Shown here piece by piece: positions 17,264 through 27,149 of a DNA stretch of 35,166 nucleotides (position 1 is its first letter; each line of letters begins with the position of its first letter). The notes below the pieces were generated by a model. The model made no database searches. It was not told the origin of the DNA and was given only the letters and a program-made list of their open reading frames with translations. Source of the DNA: Cytophagales bacterium (GTDB taxonomy: Bacteria > Bacteroidota > Bacteroidia > Cytophagales > UBA9547); contig JACMRH010000019.1 of NCBI GenBank assembly GCA_014376535.1, forward strand, positions 1 to 35,166, given 5' to 3'. The translations under genes and the position numbers were made by a program.

Positions 17264-20200
17264 ATGAGATTAACATTAAATACTTTTAATTTAAAGATTA
17301 AGCAAACTACTTTCAGGATTTTTTCCCTATTGTTTGTTTTAATTTTGTTACACCAAACCAAAGATGCAAATTCTCAGGCATGTAGTGTAACTGATAAAAC
17401 GTTTGCTATTGCTGTTAAGGCGCAATATCCTGCTTGTGTAGATGTTAGTAATAACATAATTCCTGCTCAAGCTGCATTAATTACTGATTTATATATTTCT
17501 GGCGCAATAACTTGTATAAAGGATGCAGATATTCAGTTATTTAATAAGTTAACTAGTTTTAGTTGTAAGAATGCTACATTTATAAAAACACCAACTTTTC
17601 CCAACAGTGTTCAGACGATATTCCTTGAAGAATGTCCAAACCTTACTTCAATACCAACATTACCCCCAACTTTATATTATTTAATAATTCAAATTGCTGA
17701 CAATCTTACCACTTTACCTTCAACACTTCCAAATACAGTTATACAACTTCAAACTTATAGAACTTCATTAAACCAATTACCTACATTAGGCACAAACCTA
17801 ACTCATTTAAATGTATTAAGTGGAAAACTAACAAGTTTACCTATATTACCCGCTTCACTTAAATTTCTTGATTGCGATAATAACCTAATCACAAACTTTG
17901 ATTTTTCAACAGTTCCTAACTTACTAAGCTTAGCTATTTCACACAATTCATATAATACAGTTAACCTAAATAATTTAACTAAATTAACTACGCTTCAATT
18001 AGGGGGTAGATTATCAAATGCCATAACTGATTATATACCTCCTACGGTAACTAATCTTGAAATTACTTCTGCAAAACTAGATCCTTGTTTGGTTTTCCCA
18101 CCAAACCTTCAAGAATTACGAATTTATGGAGGAGACATTAAAATTTTCCCAAAAATACCTGAAAGTGTTTTTGTATTAACGATCCATGATGTTATCAATT
18201 TAACATCTATACCTAATATACCTTCAGCATTAACTACTTTCGAGCTTTGGGGATTAAATGACTTTAAATATCTCCAAAATTTTAAAAGCTCAAAGCCTTT
18301 ATATTTTAATATTTATTTGTGTAACAATTTAAAATATTTATCTCTTGATCCTTCTTTGACGTTTAGTTCAACACCTACTATAAATAACAATACAGGTTTA
18401 AAATATATATCGAGTTTACCTCTAAATATGTCCTCCATTGAACTTATAGGAAATACAGCTCTTAAATATCTACCGCAATTACCAGATAATTTAACCTCCT
18501 TAAATCTTACAGGTACACCTAACATTACCTGTCTTCCAAACAAACCTACTGGATTAGCTACCTCCTTACAGATATGTACATCTCCAGTACCAGATAATGA
18601 GCAGGGGGTACTTAAGGAAATATATGATAATATCTATGTTGTAAATAAAACAACAGATTACGCACCTGAGTCGGATTATTATAATAGCATTACTCAGACC
18701 TTTAATTATAAAGACAATGATGATTGCAATGGTGTTGGAACATTTGGGTGGGCAATGACAAAATCTAACCTTGCTATGACAAGCAAGAACTATATTGTAT
18801 TTGACTTTCCAAATAATACCTCCCAAGTAGTTTTTATTAATATTAATTACAAGGCCTATATTAGAACTAAGTTAATTTATATTGACGGTTCAAGTGTTCA
18901 AGGTTACAATTATTCTTTAAATCCAAGAATTCAATTTTCATGCAATGGAGGAGGATTTTTTCAAAGACTTGATGGCATAATTTCTGACAATGTTAAAATG
19001 AAAGGGATTGGATTATTAGAATCCGGAGGCCAGATAAGATGTAATAATGTGATGGAGTTCGATCATGTATTTTTTGCAACCAGAACATCAAATGCTGGCC
19101 CCCTTTTAACAGGAACTGGGCCTGTCTATTTTAAGAATTGTGCTTTTGGAAATGATCATACTGGTTCAATTATAACTTCAAGTTATACTAATGGTGTATA
19201 TAATAATGAAGTAAAGACAACAACTCTGCCATTTGGACCTAAAACTCTTTTTGAGGGATGCAAATTTTACGGGCACTATATTTCGGCACTCGGATCAAAC
19301 AATACTGTTTCAACAAAGGAAAACAATCTTATAAATCGCAGTTACTTTTATAACAACGCTAAAAATATTAATTACCCTGGCTATTTCACAGATATAGTCG
19401 GTATTAATTCTAATACTGGATTGTTAGAGGGTTACACAAACAACATTTCTACATCAAGAGTTGAAATTTACAGGGCATCTGGAACTCTTAATAATAATGT
19501 GGTGGAATATATGGGTTATGCCATTATTGATAAAAATCGTACTACAACTAAAAATGTAAATGGAACTAATGTTCCTTGTTATTATTGGACTTATGATCCT
19601 GCTAAGGCGGATGTCTATAATAATCAAACTGTAACAAATAAGGTTTTACAAAACAATACTTATTATACTGCTGTATCCTCTACTGATTTGACATCAGGTG
19701 AATTTTCTCCTCCATATCTTTTCACTTGCACAATCAACGCATTATCACCCACCCAAATTTGCAAGAATGCAGCACCCTTAGCATTAAGCGGTTCTTTTAA
19801 TAGTTATGTGTTGGGTAATGGAGTTGAAAAAGTTAATGCATCAACTTTTCAGTTCAATCCTGCCCAGATAAATTCTTGTGGCACACCAGTATGCACCGTT
19901 ACAGTGGCAAATTTATGTGGGGCTACTACCACAGTTACTGTCTTGCCTATTCCTGAACCTACATTTACAACTACAAACAGTAATTGTTACAAGGATTTGG
20001 GTGGATTAAAATTAAGCACTCCTACAGAACTGGGAATTACCAGTACACCGGCTTTTCCATTTGCTGCAATAAGTAACATAAGCAGCAATCCCAAAACTTA
20101 TGATTACACCAGCTTACGTGGAGGAACTACATTCAATTTAAGTCTGGTTAGGACAATTTCTACAGGTGTAACCTGTACAACTACCAACAATAATGTAAAA

Positions 20201-23200
20201 GTTAACCTCACCAGTGCTGTTCCGGTTTTAAACTCACCAAAAGGTATAAACATCCCACGTCCTTGCGGATCTGATATAACACCGGCAAATGCTACTCCAA
20301 CATTTACAAATAAGCTCAAAGTAAATTTGCAATTAACTCTGCCTGCTGATGTGCCCACCCAGACATTCAGGTACTCAATTTTCAATTTTAATAAACAAGC
20401 TTTTGAAACTTTGCCTTGTACCAATAAAGATGCTTTGGCCCGTTGCCAGGGTGTGGCTTTAAACACATTCAATGACTTACCTGCATTGGCTTTGGGTAGC
20501 TATGAACTAAGAACCTATGCTTCAGAAAATTTAAACTTGTCAAATACAGAATGTTTTAACAATATTCCTTTCACCGTAGGATATCTGACAGGTAAAATTG
20601 ATAATATTTCATTGAATGTAGTAATGAAGAGTATAGACCCTTTGTTACCCGCAGATGTTACTACTGAATTGCGCCAGCAAACAGGCCCAATTCCTTTTCC
20701 GAGTTCAGAATATTGTGATATTACCAAATTATACATTCATTCTAATTTTTCTATTGATGGAAATAGTGTTTTAGATGCTACAAACTTTAGTAATATTATT
20801 ACCCTATATAAATGGAATGGGACAGCTTACGCAAAAGTTGTTGATGCTGATGCCGCTGGTAATTTTGATGTAACTGCTTTGCAGAGCGCGGGTGCAATTT
20901 TTGCCCGTTATAAAATATCTAGTTTCAGTACTACATATGGTTGTCTGGGCGAATCATATTTTGAGATCGCGCCTTCATTTACCACACGCACCAGCTTGGA
21001 AGTAATTCACCAATCCTGTGCCAATGTTAATTCAGGGAGGGTAAATATGCACCTTACCAACAGTACTGCTAAAGATGTAAAATATAATCTTAAAGGTACT
21101 GGCACTAGTACTGTGAACATTACTTCAGACAAATCTATATTTACCAATTTAGCACCAGGAGATTATATTCTCACAGCCAGAGCCTACAATGGTTCATATT
21201 TTTGCAAACGCAATACTGTTAAAATCCTCGCCTACAATCAGGGAAGCCAGTTATACCCTAATTTGTCCAACAATGAAACTCGTCTCTTACAAGAAGTAGG
21301 GACTACCGGTCAGGTTCAGAATGAATTACCATATACACGAACTAATCTAACTACAAAATTTGCAAATGGTCAGCTTTTCAATTATTGCAGTTCTATAACT
21401 GCAGTTTGTAGCACAGGATATTTTCCTGTGAGAGTTGTCTGGGAAAAATATGAACTTGTAAATAATGTTCCTACAAACGTAGTGGTGACTACAACACCTT
21501 ATACACCACCTGGTGGAAAACCTACCTCAAAAGTAACTGTAGCCTCAACTCCAGCAGCTGCACCCCAGTATAAGTGGGTTCAAAAATTTACTGATGTATT
21601 AAAGCCTGTCGTGGGCATGGTTGCCTCTCCCTCATATCTGGCTGTAATGCAATCTAATTTTACTCCTTCCACTCCCGGTAAATACAGGATCAGGTTTTTT
21701 AACCCGATATGTAGTACAGGAACGTTGCCATACACAGAATATACTGCAGCACAGCTAACCTTTGATATAACCAAACCAATGCACAATTATACAATTTGCT
21801 ATAATTGGAAGCATGGTAAAGATATAGGTGACCCAGATCCATCTAAAGCCCCATATGGATCAAATTTAGGAGATGTAGCTCCAACAGCCCAGGCAATTGC
21901 TATCCTTGAAGAAAAGGCCCTGGAGTGTAAGAAAATCAAGCTAAGCAATGCTAAATCAATCACAGTTGATTGTGCTAACCCCAACTATCTGAATGATAAA
22001 TTAACAGTTGGTTATACAGAAAGCCAATACCATTATACCTTGTACTATTATGATAGGGCAGGGAATCTGGTGAGTACAGTTCCTCCGAAAGCTGTAGAAG
22101 ATTATTTGCAAACAAAACAGGCAATTTCTGAAACAACCTATCCTGATTATAAACTTCCAACCAATTACAACTACAACAGTCTTGCACAACTTACTTCCCA
22201 AAATTCTCCTGATGCCGGAACAACAAACTTTGCTTACAATGCTGTAGGCCAGCTACGTTTCTCACAAAGTGACAAACAGGCCGATGCTACAGATCCTGAA
22301 AACATCAATAGTGGCGTTGCGAATAAAACACGTTATACCTATACCAATTACGATAATTTAGGACGGCCGATAGATACAGGCGAAGAAGCAACTACAACTG
22401 CTGAAAGCGGAAACAGTTTTATCAGCTCTTTTACAACAAAAGCAGCGAACAACTACACTCCAGTTGCAAGTGTTCAGCAAACAAAATCTGTTTACTCTAC
22501 ACCTCATGATAAGGTAACTTATTTCGGAAGCCCACAGAGAAACCTGAATAATAGGATTAGTTACTCAACCTTTGCAAATCCTAATAACGCGTTAAGCAGT
22601 ACGGTTTACAGTTACGATCCACATGGAAATGTTGAATGGATGGTCAATATATTACCTGGTATTGGAAAACAATATATATCCTATGAGTATGACCTGATCA
22701 GCAATAAGGTTACCAAAGTAAAAGTAAATGAAAACAGGGCCGATCGTTTTTACATGCGGTATTTTTACGACGAGGACAATCGAATAACGAAAGTTGAATC
22801 CTCAAGGGATAATATTATTTGGGATACTGACGCCCGATATGATTATTACATTCACGGCCCTTTAAGAACCCTTAAAATGGGCCATGATAATTTGCAGAAA
22901 ATGGATTATACCTATACGCTATTGGGTTGGCTGAAAGGGATAAACAATCCATACGTGACTTCGGCAGATTTTCAGGCAGAACAGACTGCCAGCGGTGAGA
23001 AGTTCCTTCCGGATCTATATGCATCTGCTTTAAACTATCACAAAAATGACTTCAACAGATCAGTTGGAGGTAACAAGATTTTCCAGGATGGTTTGGAATA
23101 CAATACTGCTACTACAACCTCTGGTACAGCAACAACCAATAATTTTACCAGACAATTATTTAATGGAAATATATCAGGTTGGGTACAAAGATTTGCTGCT

Positions 23201-26200
23201 GCACCAAATTTCTATGAAAACGTTTTAAGCTACCAGACTTTTATTTATGACAAATTAAACAGGTTGAAAGAAGGCCGGTATTATGCCCCTTCTACAACTA
23301 GTCCACCTACAGCTGGTGTATCTCCAACCATAATTTCTGGCAAAAATGCTGCTATGGACGCTAGCAACAGCTACTTCAATAGTTACAAATATGATCAAAA
23401 TGGAAATATCAAAGGCCTGACAAGATTTTCAGTGTCCGGTTCAAAGTTTGATGGCTTAGTTTACAGTTACAATACTAAATTGGAGGTGGGTGTTGATAAA
23501 TTAGTGAATAACAAATTAAGGGCTGTTACAGATAATGGAACAACACTGGCTGCTGATGGAAGCGTAGATATTCTATCTCAATCAAACGCCGACAATTATG
23601 TTTATGATAAGGCCGGAAATCTTATTTCAGATCTACAAGACAATGCCAAAATAAGATGGAATGCCTATGGCAAAGTTTATGAAGTAACAAAAACAGGTAC
23701 TACACCAATGCAAATCAGATATCTCTATGACGCCTCTGGAAACAGGGTCGTGAAAGAGGTAAATGAGAATCCTGGTACAGGAACTATCCCCACAAGATTA
23801 CCCGGAGGCACAGGCACTTATACTGCAAATGGCATAACTTATACACTTGCAGGGAGTGGCGTTACTATGGAATACTACTTAAGAGATGCCCAGGGAAATG
23901 TAATGGCATTGTTAGGCAGGGAACATTACAAACACCCTACAATTACAGGTGCTTACATTGCTACTCTATATTTGAAAGATTTGTATATCTACGGATCTGA
24001 CAGGATAGGAACGGTACACTATGCTGCTAATAAAGTTGTACTGGCCAAGTCTGATATTTTTGCCCTGGCTGATTTTGACAAAGTAGCATTTGATTTAGAT
24101 CCGATCTTACAGAAATGTGAACCATTTACTTATGCAAGTGTCACAAGTGCAATGATATATCCTAAAACATTCAACAGTACGACCGGTACTTTTACGGCTC
24201 TTCCAACTATAACAGATATTAATTCAGGCTACTATCCTGTATTAACAAATTTCAATTCGACTACTAATACCATCAAGCATGTTAGTGCTGGCGCCAATCC
24301 AGTTACAAAATCTGCAGAATTATTTGTGATGGAAAGAAGTATCTATGACAATAGCGTACCTCCAAAAGAGAAAACCTTAAAAGTTGTTACAACTGCTGAT
24401 AATCAAATTGTGAATGGAAATAGCAATGGAGTAATTGTTAAGGATTATGGAATAGTTAATTCAGGTGCAGGAAACGACAGAGATTTATTTGGTTATAGAG
24501 ATCAATCTTTAATTGTACCCGTTTTTGGTGAAAAAAATAGATATTCAATCCTTTCACCCATGAGTGAAACTATCAATAATTATAATTCAATTAATGATAG
24601 AGGATTTAATGAGTCAAAATCGGTAGTGGGAATGAGCTCCTTACCTTATCCATTTCCGTTCTATTTTGTAGGAACTAATTGTGGTACAACTACTGCTATT
24701 CAGGATAACACAAAGAAACAAGTTAGATGGTATATAAGTAGGGTTACTTTTCCTAACTATTGGACAGATGAAAACTCTGTAAGTAATGTTTATGAAATAA
24801 CATTAACAGCTCAAACTGGTAATGGCAATTTGGATCTTAAAACTGCTGGTGTAAGAGGCCTTACAGCCAACACTAATATCCCTGCATTTTCGCAGGTTGA
24901 TATGACATTATCTTCTGATTTAAATCAGATGTATGTTTTAAATACAAATTTTAACAAACCAGCAACTCCAACTGATAGCAAAAGAAAAGGGCTGTCTCTT
25001 TGGGCAATTAATGTAGATGGTACTGCCAGTACTCAGGTTACGCTGCATTCTACTTTGAGTAGTTTGTTTACACTTCCTGATAAAACATTTATGGAGCTTG
25101 CTCCAGGCGGTAGGTTTATGGCTATATCTGTAACCACCAGTGAAGCAGGAGTTAGTCCTGTAACAGGAGCCGTTTATCTGGTTGACTTATTTAACCCAAC
25201 AGCAGCACCTGTTACGCTGAGAACAACTCCGGTAGCCTATCATTTACGCACATCAAATGGCTATTTGTATGCTGATGGAACTGCATATAAGGTAAGTGGC
25301 TTTGGTTTGGTGGCTGATGCTACCAAGAACCTGGCTGATGCCAATGTTATTTGGGGTAAAGCACCAGTCGTTTTGGATTACCCTCTAGCTCAACCTGCGA
25401 ATAAGACTGTTGCAAGAGCTACGGGCAATAAATTCTATGAGATCAAAGACCACCTCGGCAACGTTCATGCTACTTTTAATGATGAGATGACGGTAACAGG
25501 CACAGGAACTACCGCCACGGCAAAAGCCACCATCAAAGGCATGACAGATTACCTGCCATTTGGTATGACTATGCCAGGACGTAATTTTGAAAATGTTGCT
25601 TACAAATATGGCTATAACGGGAAAGAAAAGGATAAACAGGGCATGGGTGGAGGAGGATCTACCTATGACTATGGATTCAGAATTTATAATCCTCAAATTG
25701 CTAAGTTCTTGAGTGTTGACCCTTTGTCGAAAACTTATCCTATGTTAACTCCATATCAATTTGCTAGTAATACCCCAATTCAGGCTGTTGATTTAGATGG
25801 TTTAGAAGCTGCAGTAACTGTTGTATTACAAAGGGGTAACGAATCTCAAGTTCAAATTGAATCCTATTATGATTTAGAAGGAAAAATGGAGCAACAAAAC
25901 CTTAGAGATAGGTTTCCAGAAATTCCACAGGGAAATAATGAACATGTAGTAGTACTGGTTAATGAGAAGGGTAAATATTTGGATCATTCTTCAATGAATG
26001 AAATAGTAGTAATGGATAATGGAAGTTTCAATTTGGAAAAGGGTTTAAAGAAATTGGATGGTTTATATATAAGTCTTCAAGGCACTGAAAAGTTTAAGGC
26101 AGGGGGAATGGGTGCATCTGCTAAACTTTCACTAGGCTTAGTAAGCTTAACGTTAAGAGGAGAGACTTACGGTACTAATGAAAATAATGCTGGAGCAGGC

Positions 26201-26587
26201 GGTAGTGTAGAATTTGGATTTTCAGGTTGGTTGGCATTGTCGAATGGAAAGTTCAAAAATACTTTAGATGAAGGTTTAGGATTGGATTTATTTGGTTATA
26301 CGTATTTAAAAGATGGTGGTGTTCCCATGGCTGGTTATAGCAGATTTAACAAAACTAATTTTGATGCATCAGCAACATTAGGTTTAGGTAGGACCGGACT
26401 TAAAGCAGAATATTCTTATGATAGCGATGGAAATTCAACCTACAGGGTTGGACCAAGTATTGGGTTGAATATTAATAAATTTCAATATGGTGGTCTCAAG
26501 TCTGCGAGTAATAGTGTTAAAGGAGGGGATAGTGGTAAACTTGGTTTCAGATATTATACAAAAACAGTAACTATTCCAGGACAATGA
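17264..26587 (+). CDS. Giant Rhs-family secreted protein with LRR front and variable C-terminal tail (protein C)
   Basis: A 3107-residue protein; signal peptide to about residue 37 (FSLLFVLILLHQ, ending ANSQ). Domains in order: leucine-rich repeats of the IpaH type at about 86-432 (KLTSLPILPASLKFLDC); a probable right-handed beta-helix at about 500-780 (VYFKNCAFGND); Ig/PKD-like domains rich in C and T to about 1550; YD repeats at about 1586-2180 (YYYDRAGNLVSTV, YAYGK-like and YLYDASGNRVVKE elements); an insert at about 2260-2717 that resembles beta-propeller blades; the KDHLGNVHATFND block near 2725; and the Rhs core, YDYGFRIYNPQIAKFLSVDP to DLDG at 2843-2846. About 260 residues follow as a variable tail. 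Rhs shells enclose and deliver a C-terminal toxin. The last four bases overlap the candidate immunity gene. Confidence 0.88.
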   Translation: MRLTLNTFNLKIKQTTFRIFSLLFVLILLHQTKDANSQACSVTDKTFAIAVKAQYPACVDVSNNIIPAQAALITDLYISGAITCIKDADIQLFNKLTSFSCKNATFIKTPTFPNSVQTIFLEECPNLTSIPTLPPTLYYLIIQIADNLTTLPSTLPNTVIQLQTYRTSLNQLPTLGTNLTHLNVLSGKLTSLPILPASLKFLDCDNNLITNFDFSTVPNLLSLAISHNSYNTVNLNNLTKLTTLQLGGRLSNAITDYIPPTVTNLEITSAKLDPCLVFPPNLQELRIYGGDIKIFPKIPESVFVLTIHDVINLTSIPNIPSALTTFELWGLNDFKYLQNFKSSKPLYFNIYLCNNLKYLSLDPSLTFSSTPTINNNTGLKYISSLPLNMSSIELIGNTALKYLPQLPDNLTSLNLTGTPNITCLPNKPTGLATSLQICTSPVPDNEQGVLKEIYDNIYVVNKTTDYAPESDYYNSITQTFNYKDNDDCNGVGTFGWAMTKSNLAMTSKNYIVFDFPNNTSQVVFININYKAYIRTKLIYIDGSSVQGYNYSLNPRIQFSCNGGGFFQRLDGIISDNVKMKGIGLLESGGQIRCNNVMEFDHVFFATRTSNAGPLLTGTGPVYFKNCAFGNDHTGSIITSSYTNGVYNNEVKTTTLPFGPKTLFEGCKFYGHYISALGSNNTVSTKENNLINRSYFYNNAKNINYPGYFTDIVGINSNTGLLEGYTNNISTSRVEIYRASGTLNNNVVEYMGYAIIDKNRTTTKNVNGTNVPCYYWTYDPAKADVYNNQTVTNKVLQNNTYYTAVSSTDLTSGEFSPPYLFTCTINALSPTQICKNAAPLALSGSFNSYVLGNGVEKVNASTFQFNPAQINSCGTPVCTVTVANLCGATTTVTVLPIPEPTFTTTNSNCYKDLGGLKLSTPTELGITSTPAFPFAAISNISSNPKTYDYTSLRGGTTFNLSLVRTISTGVTCTTTNNNVKVNLTSAVPVLNSPKGINIPRPCGSDITPANATPTFTNKLKVNLQLTLPADVPTQTFRYSIFNFNKQAFETLPCTNKDALARCQGVALNTFNDLPALALGSYELRTYASENLNLSNTECFNNIPFTVGYLTGKIDNISLNVVMKSIDPLLPADVTTELRQQTGPIPFPSSEYCDITKLYIHSNFSIDGNSVLDATNFSNIITLYKWNGTAYAKVVDADAAGNFDVTALQSAGAIFARYKISSFSTTYGCLGESYFEIAPSFTTRTSLEVIHQSCANVNSGRVNMHLTNSTAKDVKYNLKGTGTSTVNITSDKSIFTNLAPGDYILTARAYNGSYFCKRNTVKILAYNQGSQLYPNLSNNETRLLQEVGTTGQVQNELPYTRTNLTTKFANGQLFNYCSSITAVCSTGYFPVRVVWEKYELVNNVPTNVVVTTTPYTPPGGKPTSKVTVASTPAAAPQYKWVQKFTDVLKPVVGMVASPSYLAVMQSNFTPSTPGKYRIRFFNPICSTGTLPYTEYTAAQLTFDITKPMHNYTICYNWKHGKDIGDPDPSKAPYGSNLGDVAPTAQAIAILEEKALECKKIKLSNAKSITVDCANPNYLNDKLTVGYTESQYHYTLYYYDRAGNLVSTVPPKAVEDYLQTKQAISETTYPDYKLPTNYNYNSLAQLTSQNSPDAGTTNFAYNAVGQLRFSQSDKQADATDPENINSGVANKTRYTYTNYDNLGRPIDTGEEATTTAESGNSFISSFTTKAANNYTPVASVQQTKSVYSTPHDKVTYFGSPQRNLNNRISYSTFANPNNALSSTVYSYDPHGNVEWMVNILPGIGKQYISYEYDLISNKVTKVKVNENRADRFYMRYFYDEDNRITKVESSRDNIIWDTDARYDYYIHGPLRTLKMGHDNLQKMDYTYTLLGWLKGINNPYVTSADFQAEQTASGEKFLPDLYASALNYHKNDFNRSVGGNKIFQDGLEYNTATTTSGTATTNNFTRQLFNGNISGWVQRFAAAPNFYENVLSYQTFIYDKLNRLKEGRYYAPSTTSPPTAGVSPTIISGKNAAMDASNSYFNSYKYDQNGNIKGLTRFSVSGSKFDGLVYSYNTKLEVGVDKLVNNKLRAVTDNGTTLAADGSVDILSQSNADNYVYDKAGNLISDLQDNAKIRWNAYGKVYEVTKTGTTPMQIRYLYDASGNRVVKEVNENPGTGTIPTRLPGGTGTYTANGITYTLAGSGVTMEYYLRDAQGNVMALLGREHYKHPTITGAYIATLYLKDLYIYGSDRIGTVHYAANKVVLAKSDIFALADFDKVAFDLDPILQKCEPFTYASVTSAMIYPKTFNSTTGTFTALPTITDINSGYYPVLTNFNSTTNTIKHVSAGANPVTKSAELFVMERSIYDNSVPPKEKTLKVVTTADNQIVNGNSNGVIVKDYGIVNSGAGNDRDLFGYRDQSLIVPVFGEKNRYSILSPMSETINNYNSINDRGFNESKSVVGMSSLPYPFPFYFVGTNCGTTTAIQDNTKKQVRWYISRVTFPNYWTDENSVSNVYEITLTAQTGNGNLDLKTAGVRGLTANTNIPAFSQVDMTLSSDLNQMYVLNTNFNKPATPTDSKRKGLSLWAINVDGTASTQVTLHSTLSSLFTLPDKTFMELAPGGRFMAISVTTSEAGVSPVTGAVYLVDLFNPTAAPVTLRTTPVAYHLRTSNGYLYADGTAYKVSGFGLVADATKNLADANVIWGKAPVVLDYPLAQPANKTVARATGNKFYEIKDHLGNVHATFNDEMTVTGTGTTATAKATIKGMTDYLPFGMTMPGRNFENVAYKYGYNGKEKDKQGMGGGGSTYDYGFRIYNPQIAKFLSVDPLSKTYPMLTPYQFASNTPIQAVDLDGLEAAVTVVLQRGNESQVQIESYYDLEGKMEQQNLRDRFPEIPQGNNEHVVVLVNEKGKYLDHSSMNEIVVMDNGSFNLEKGLKKLDGLYISLQGTEKFKAGGMGASAKLSLGLVSLTLRGETYGTNENNAGAGGSVEFGFSGWLALSNGKFKNTLDEGLGLDLFGYTYLKDGGVPMAGYSRFNKTNFDASATLGLGRTGLKAEYSYDSDGNSTYRVGPSIGLNINKFQYGGLKSASNSVKGGDSGKLGFRYYTKTVTIPGQ
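25811..26584 (+). other. Variable C-terminal tail domain of the Rhs protein (candidate toxin module)
   Basis: This is the part of protein C after the core's DLDGLEA motif, about 258 residues. The first half is polar and mixed (LRDRFPEIPQGNNEHVVVLV); the second half is glycine-rich with alternating amphipathic strands (GASAKLSLGLVSLTLRGETY, FDASATLGLGRTGLKAEYSY). No nuclease, deaminase, ADP-ribosyltransferase or protease motif is visible. The strand pattern would suit a membrane-inserting beta domain, which fits a membrane-protein partner next door, but that is only inference. Base composition falls across the boundary: the line 25501-25560 has 31 of 60 G+C, the line 26221-26280 has 22 of 60. 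Confidence 0.5.
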
Positions 26588-27045
26588 TTAATAGACAATT
26601 AAAATATTTCGGATTGTTTTTGTCCAGTTTAGCTTTATTTTTCTTATACCACCTGGCTTTTCAAGTAAATCAAGTTTATGATCTTAAGGGTAAGGGAGGT
26701 ACTATAAAGGGAGTTGTTGATTCCATATATTCATTTTCAACAACAGATTCAGAAGGAGTTATATATTTGATATCATACACTATAAGTAATCAAACTTATT
26801 CAATTAAAAATGAATTTATGCAAATGGATAATAGGTATTTAATTGATGATTCAGTTGAAATTATTTATGACAAACTAGATCCGTCTATAGCCCGAATAAA
26901 TTCAAAAATTGAAAATGCATACCCCATATATCTACTACTTGGAGCAATAGTAATTTGTTTAAGCTTAAGTTATGTATTATTTTTCAAGCAAATCTTAATC
27001 TATCGGTTGGCATCTAAATTTCCTAGTAGTGATGAACATTATTAG
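26584..27045 (+). CDS. Two-TM DUF3592-like membrane protein, candidate immunity protein
   Basis: A 153-residue protein with membrane helices at about residues 8-27 and 114-133 and an external loop of beta strands between them: GGTIKGVVDSIYSF, VIYLISYTISNQTYSIKNEF, DDSVEIIYDKLDPSIARI. A G-x-V start, a Y-x-Y-x-V-like strand and the closing V-x-I-x-Y-x-x-x-x-P are the layout of DUF3592 proteins. Its ATG overlaps the Rhs stop (ATGA), the usual place for the immunity gene of a polymorphic toxin; membrane placement would suit protection against a membrane-acting tail. Immunity is inferred from position only; it could instead be an accessory membrane protein. Confidence 0.6.
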   Translation: MINRQLKYFGLFLSSLALFFLYHLAFQVNQVYDLKGKGGTIKGVVDSIYSFSTTDSEGVIYLISYTISNQTYSIKNEFMQMDNRYLIDDSVEIIYDKLDPSIARINSKIENAYPIYLLLGAIVICLSLSYVLFFKQILIYRLASKFPSSDEHY

Positions 27046-27050
27046 TCCCC

Positions 27051-27080
27051 AGCTGGCGCGGGTTTGTAACCCGTGTCCGC
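27051..27080 (+). repeat. REP-like hairpin repeat, copy 1
   Basis: A 30-base unit running from AGCTGGCGCG to ACCCGTGTCCGC, containing the perfect hairpin CGGGTT-tgt-AACCCG. A second small hairpin (GCAT-ga-ATGC) follows about ten bases downstream. Copy 2 at 27150-27179 matches at 26 of 30 positions by my count. Such short intergenic palindromic repeats are scattered through some Bacteroidota genomes; an associated transposase is not present here. Confidence 0.7.
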
Positions 27081-27149
27081 ATGAAGTTGAGGCATGAATG
27101 CACTTAGCGGGATTCAATAATCTTTTAGGAGTTCCTGTATTATTTATCC

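Noticed and set aside
17520..18560. Possible IpaH-type ubiquitin ligase because of the LP-x-LP repeats
   Set aside because: No NEL catalytic domain with its C-x-D motif follows the repeats; only the LRR style is shared.
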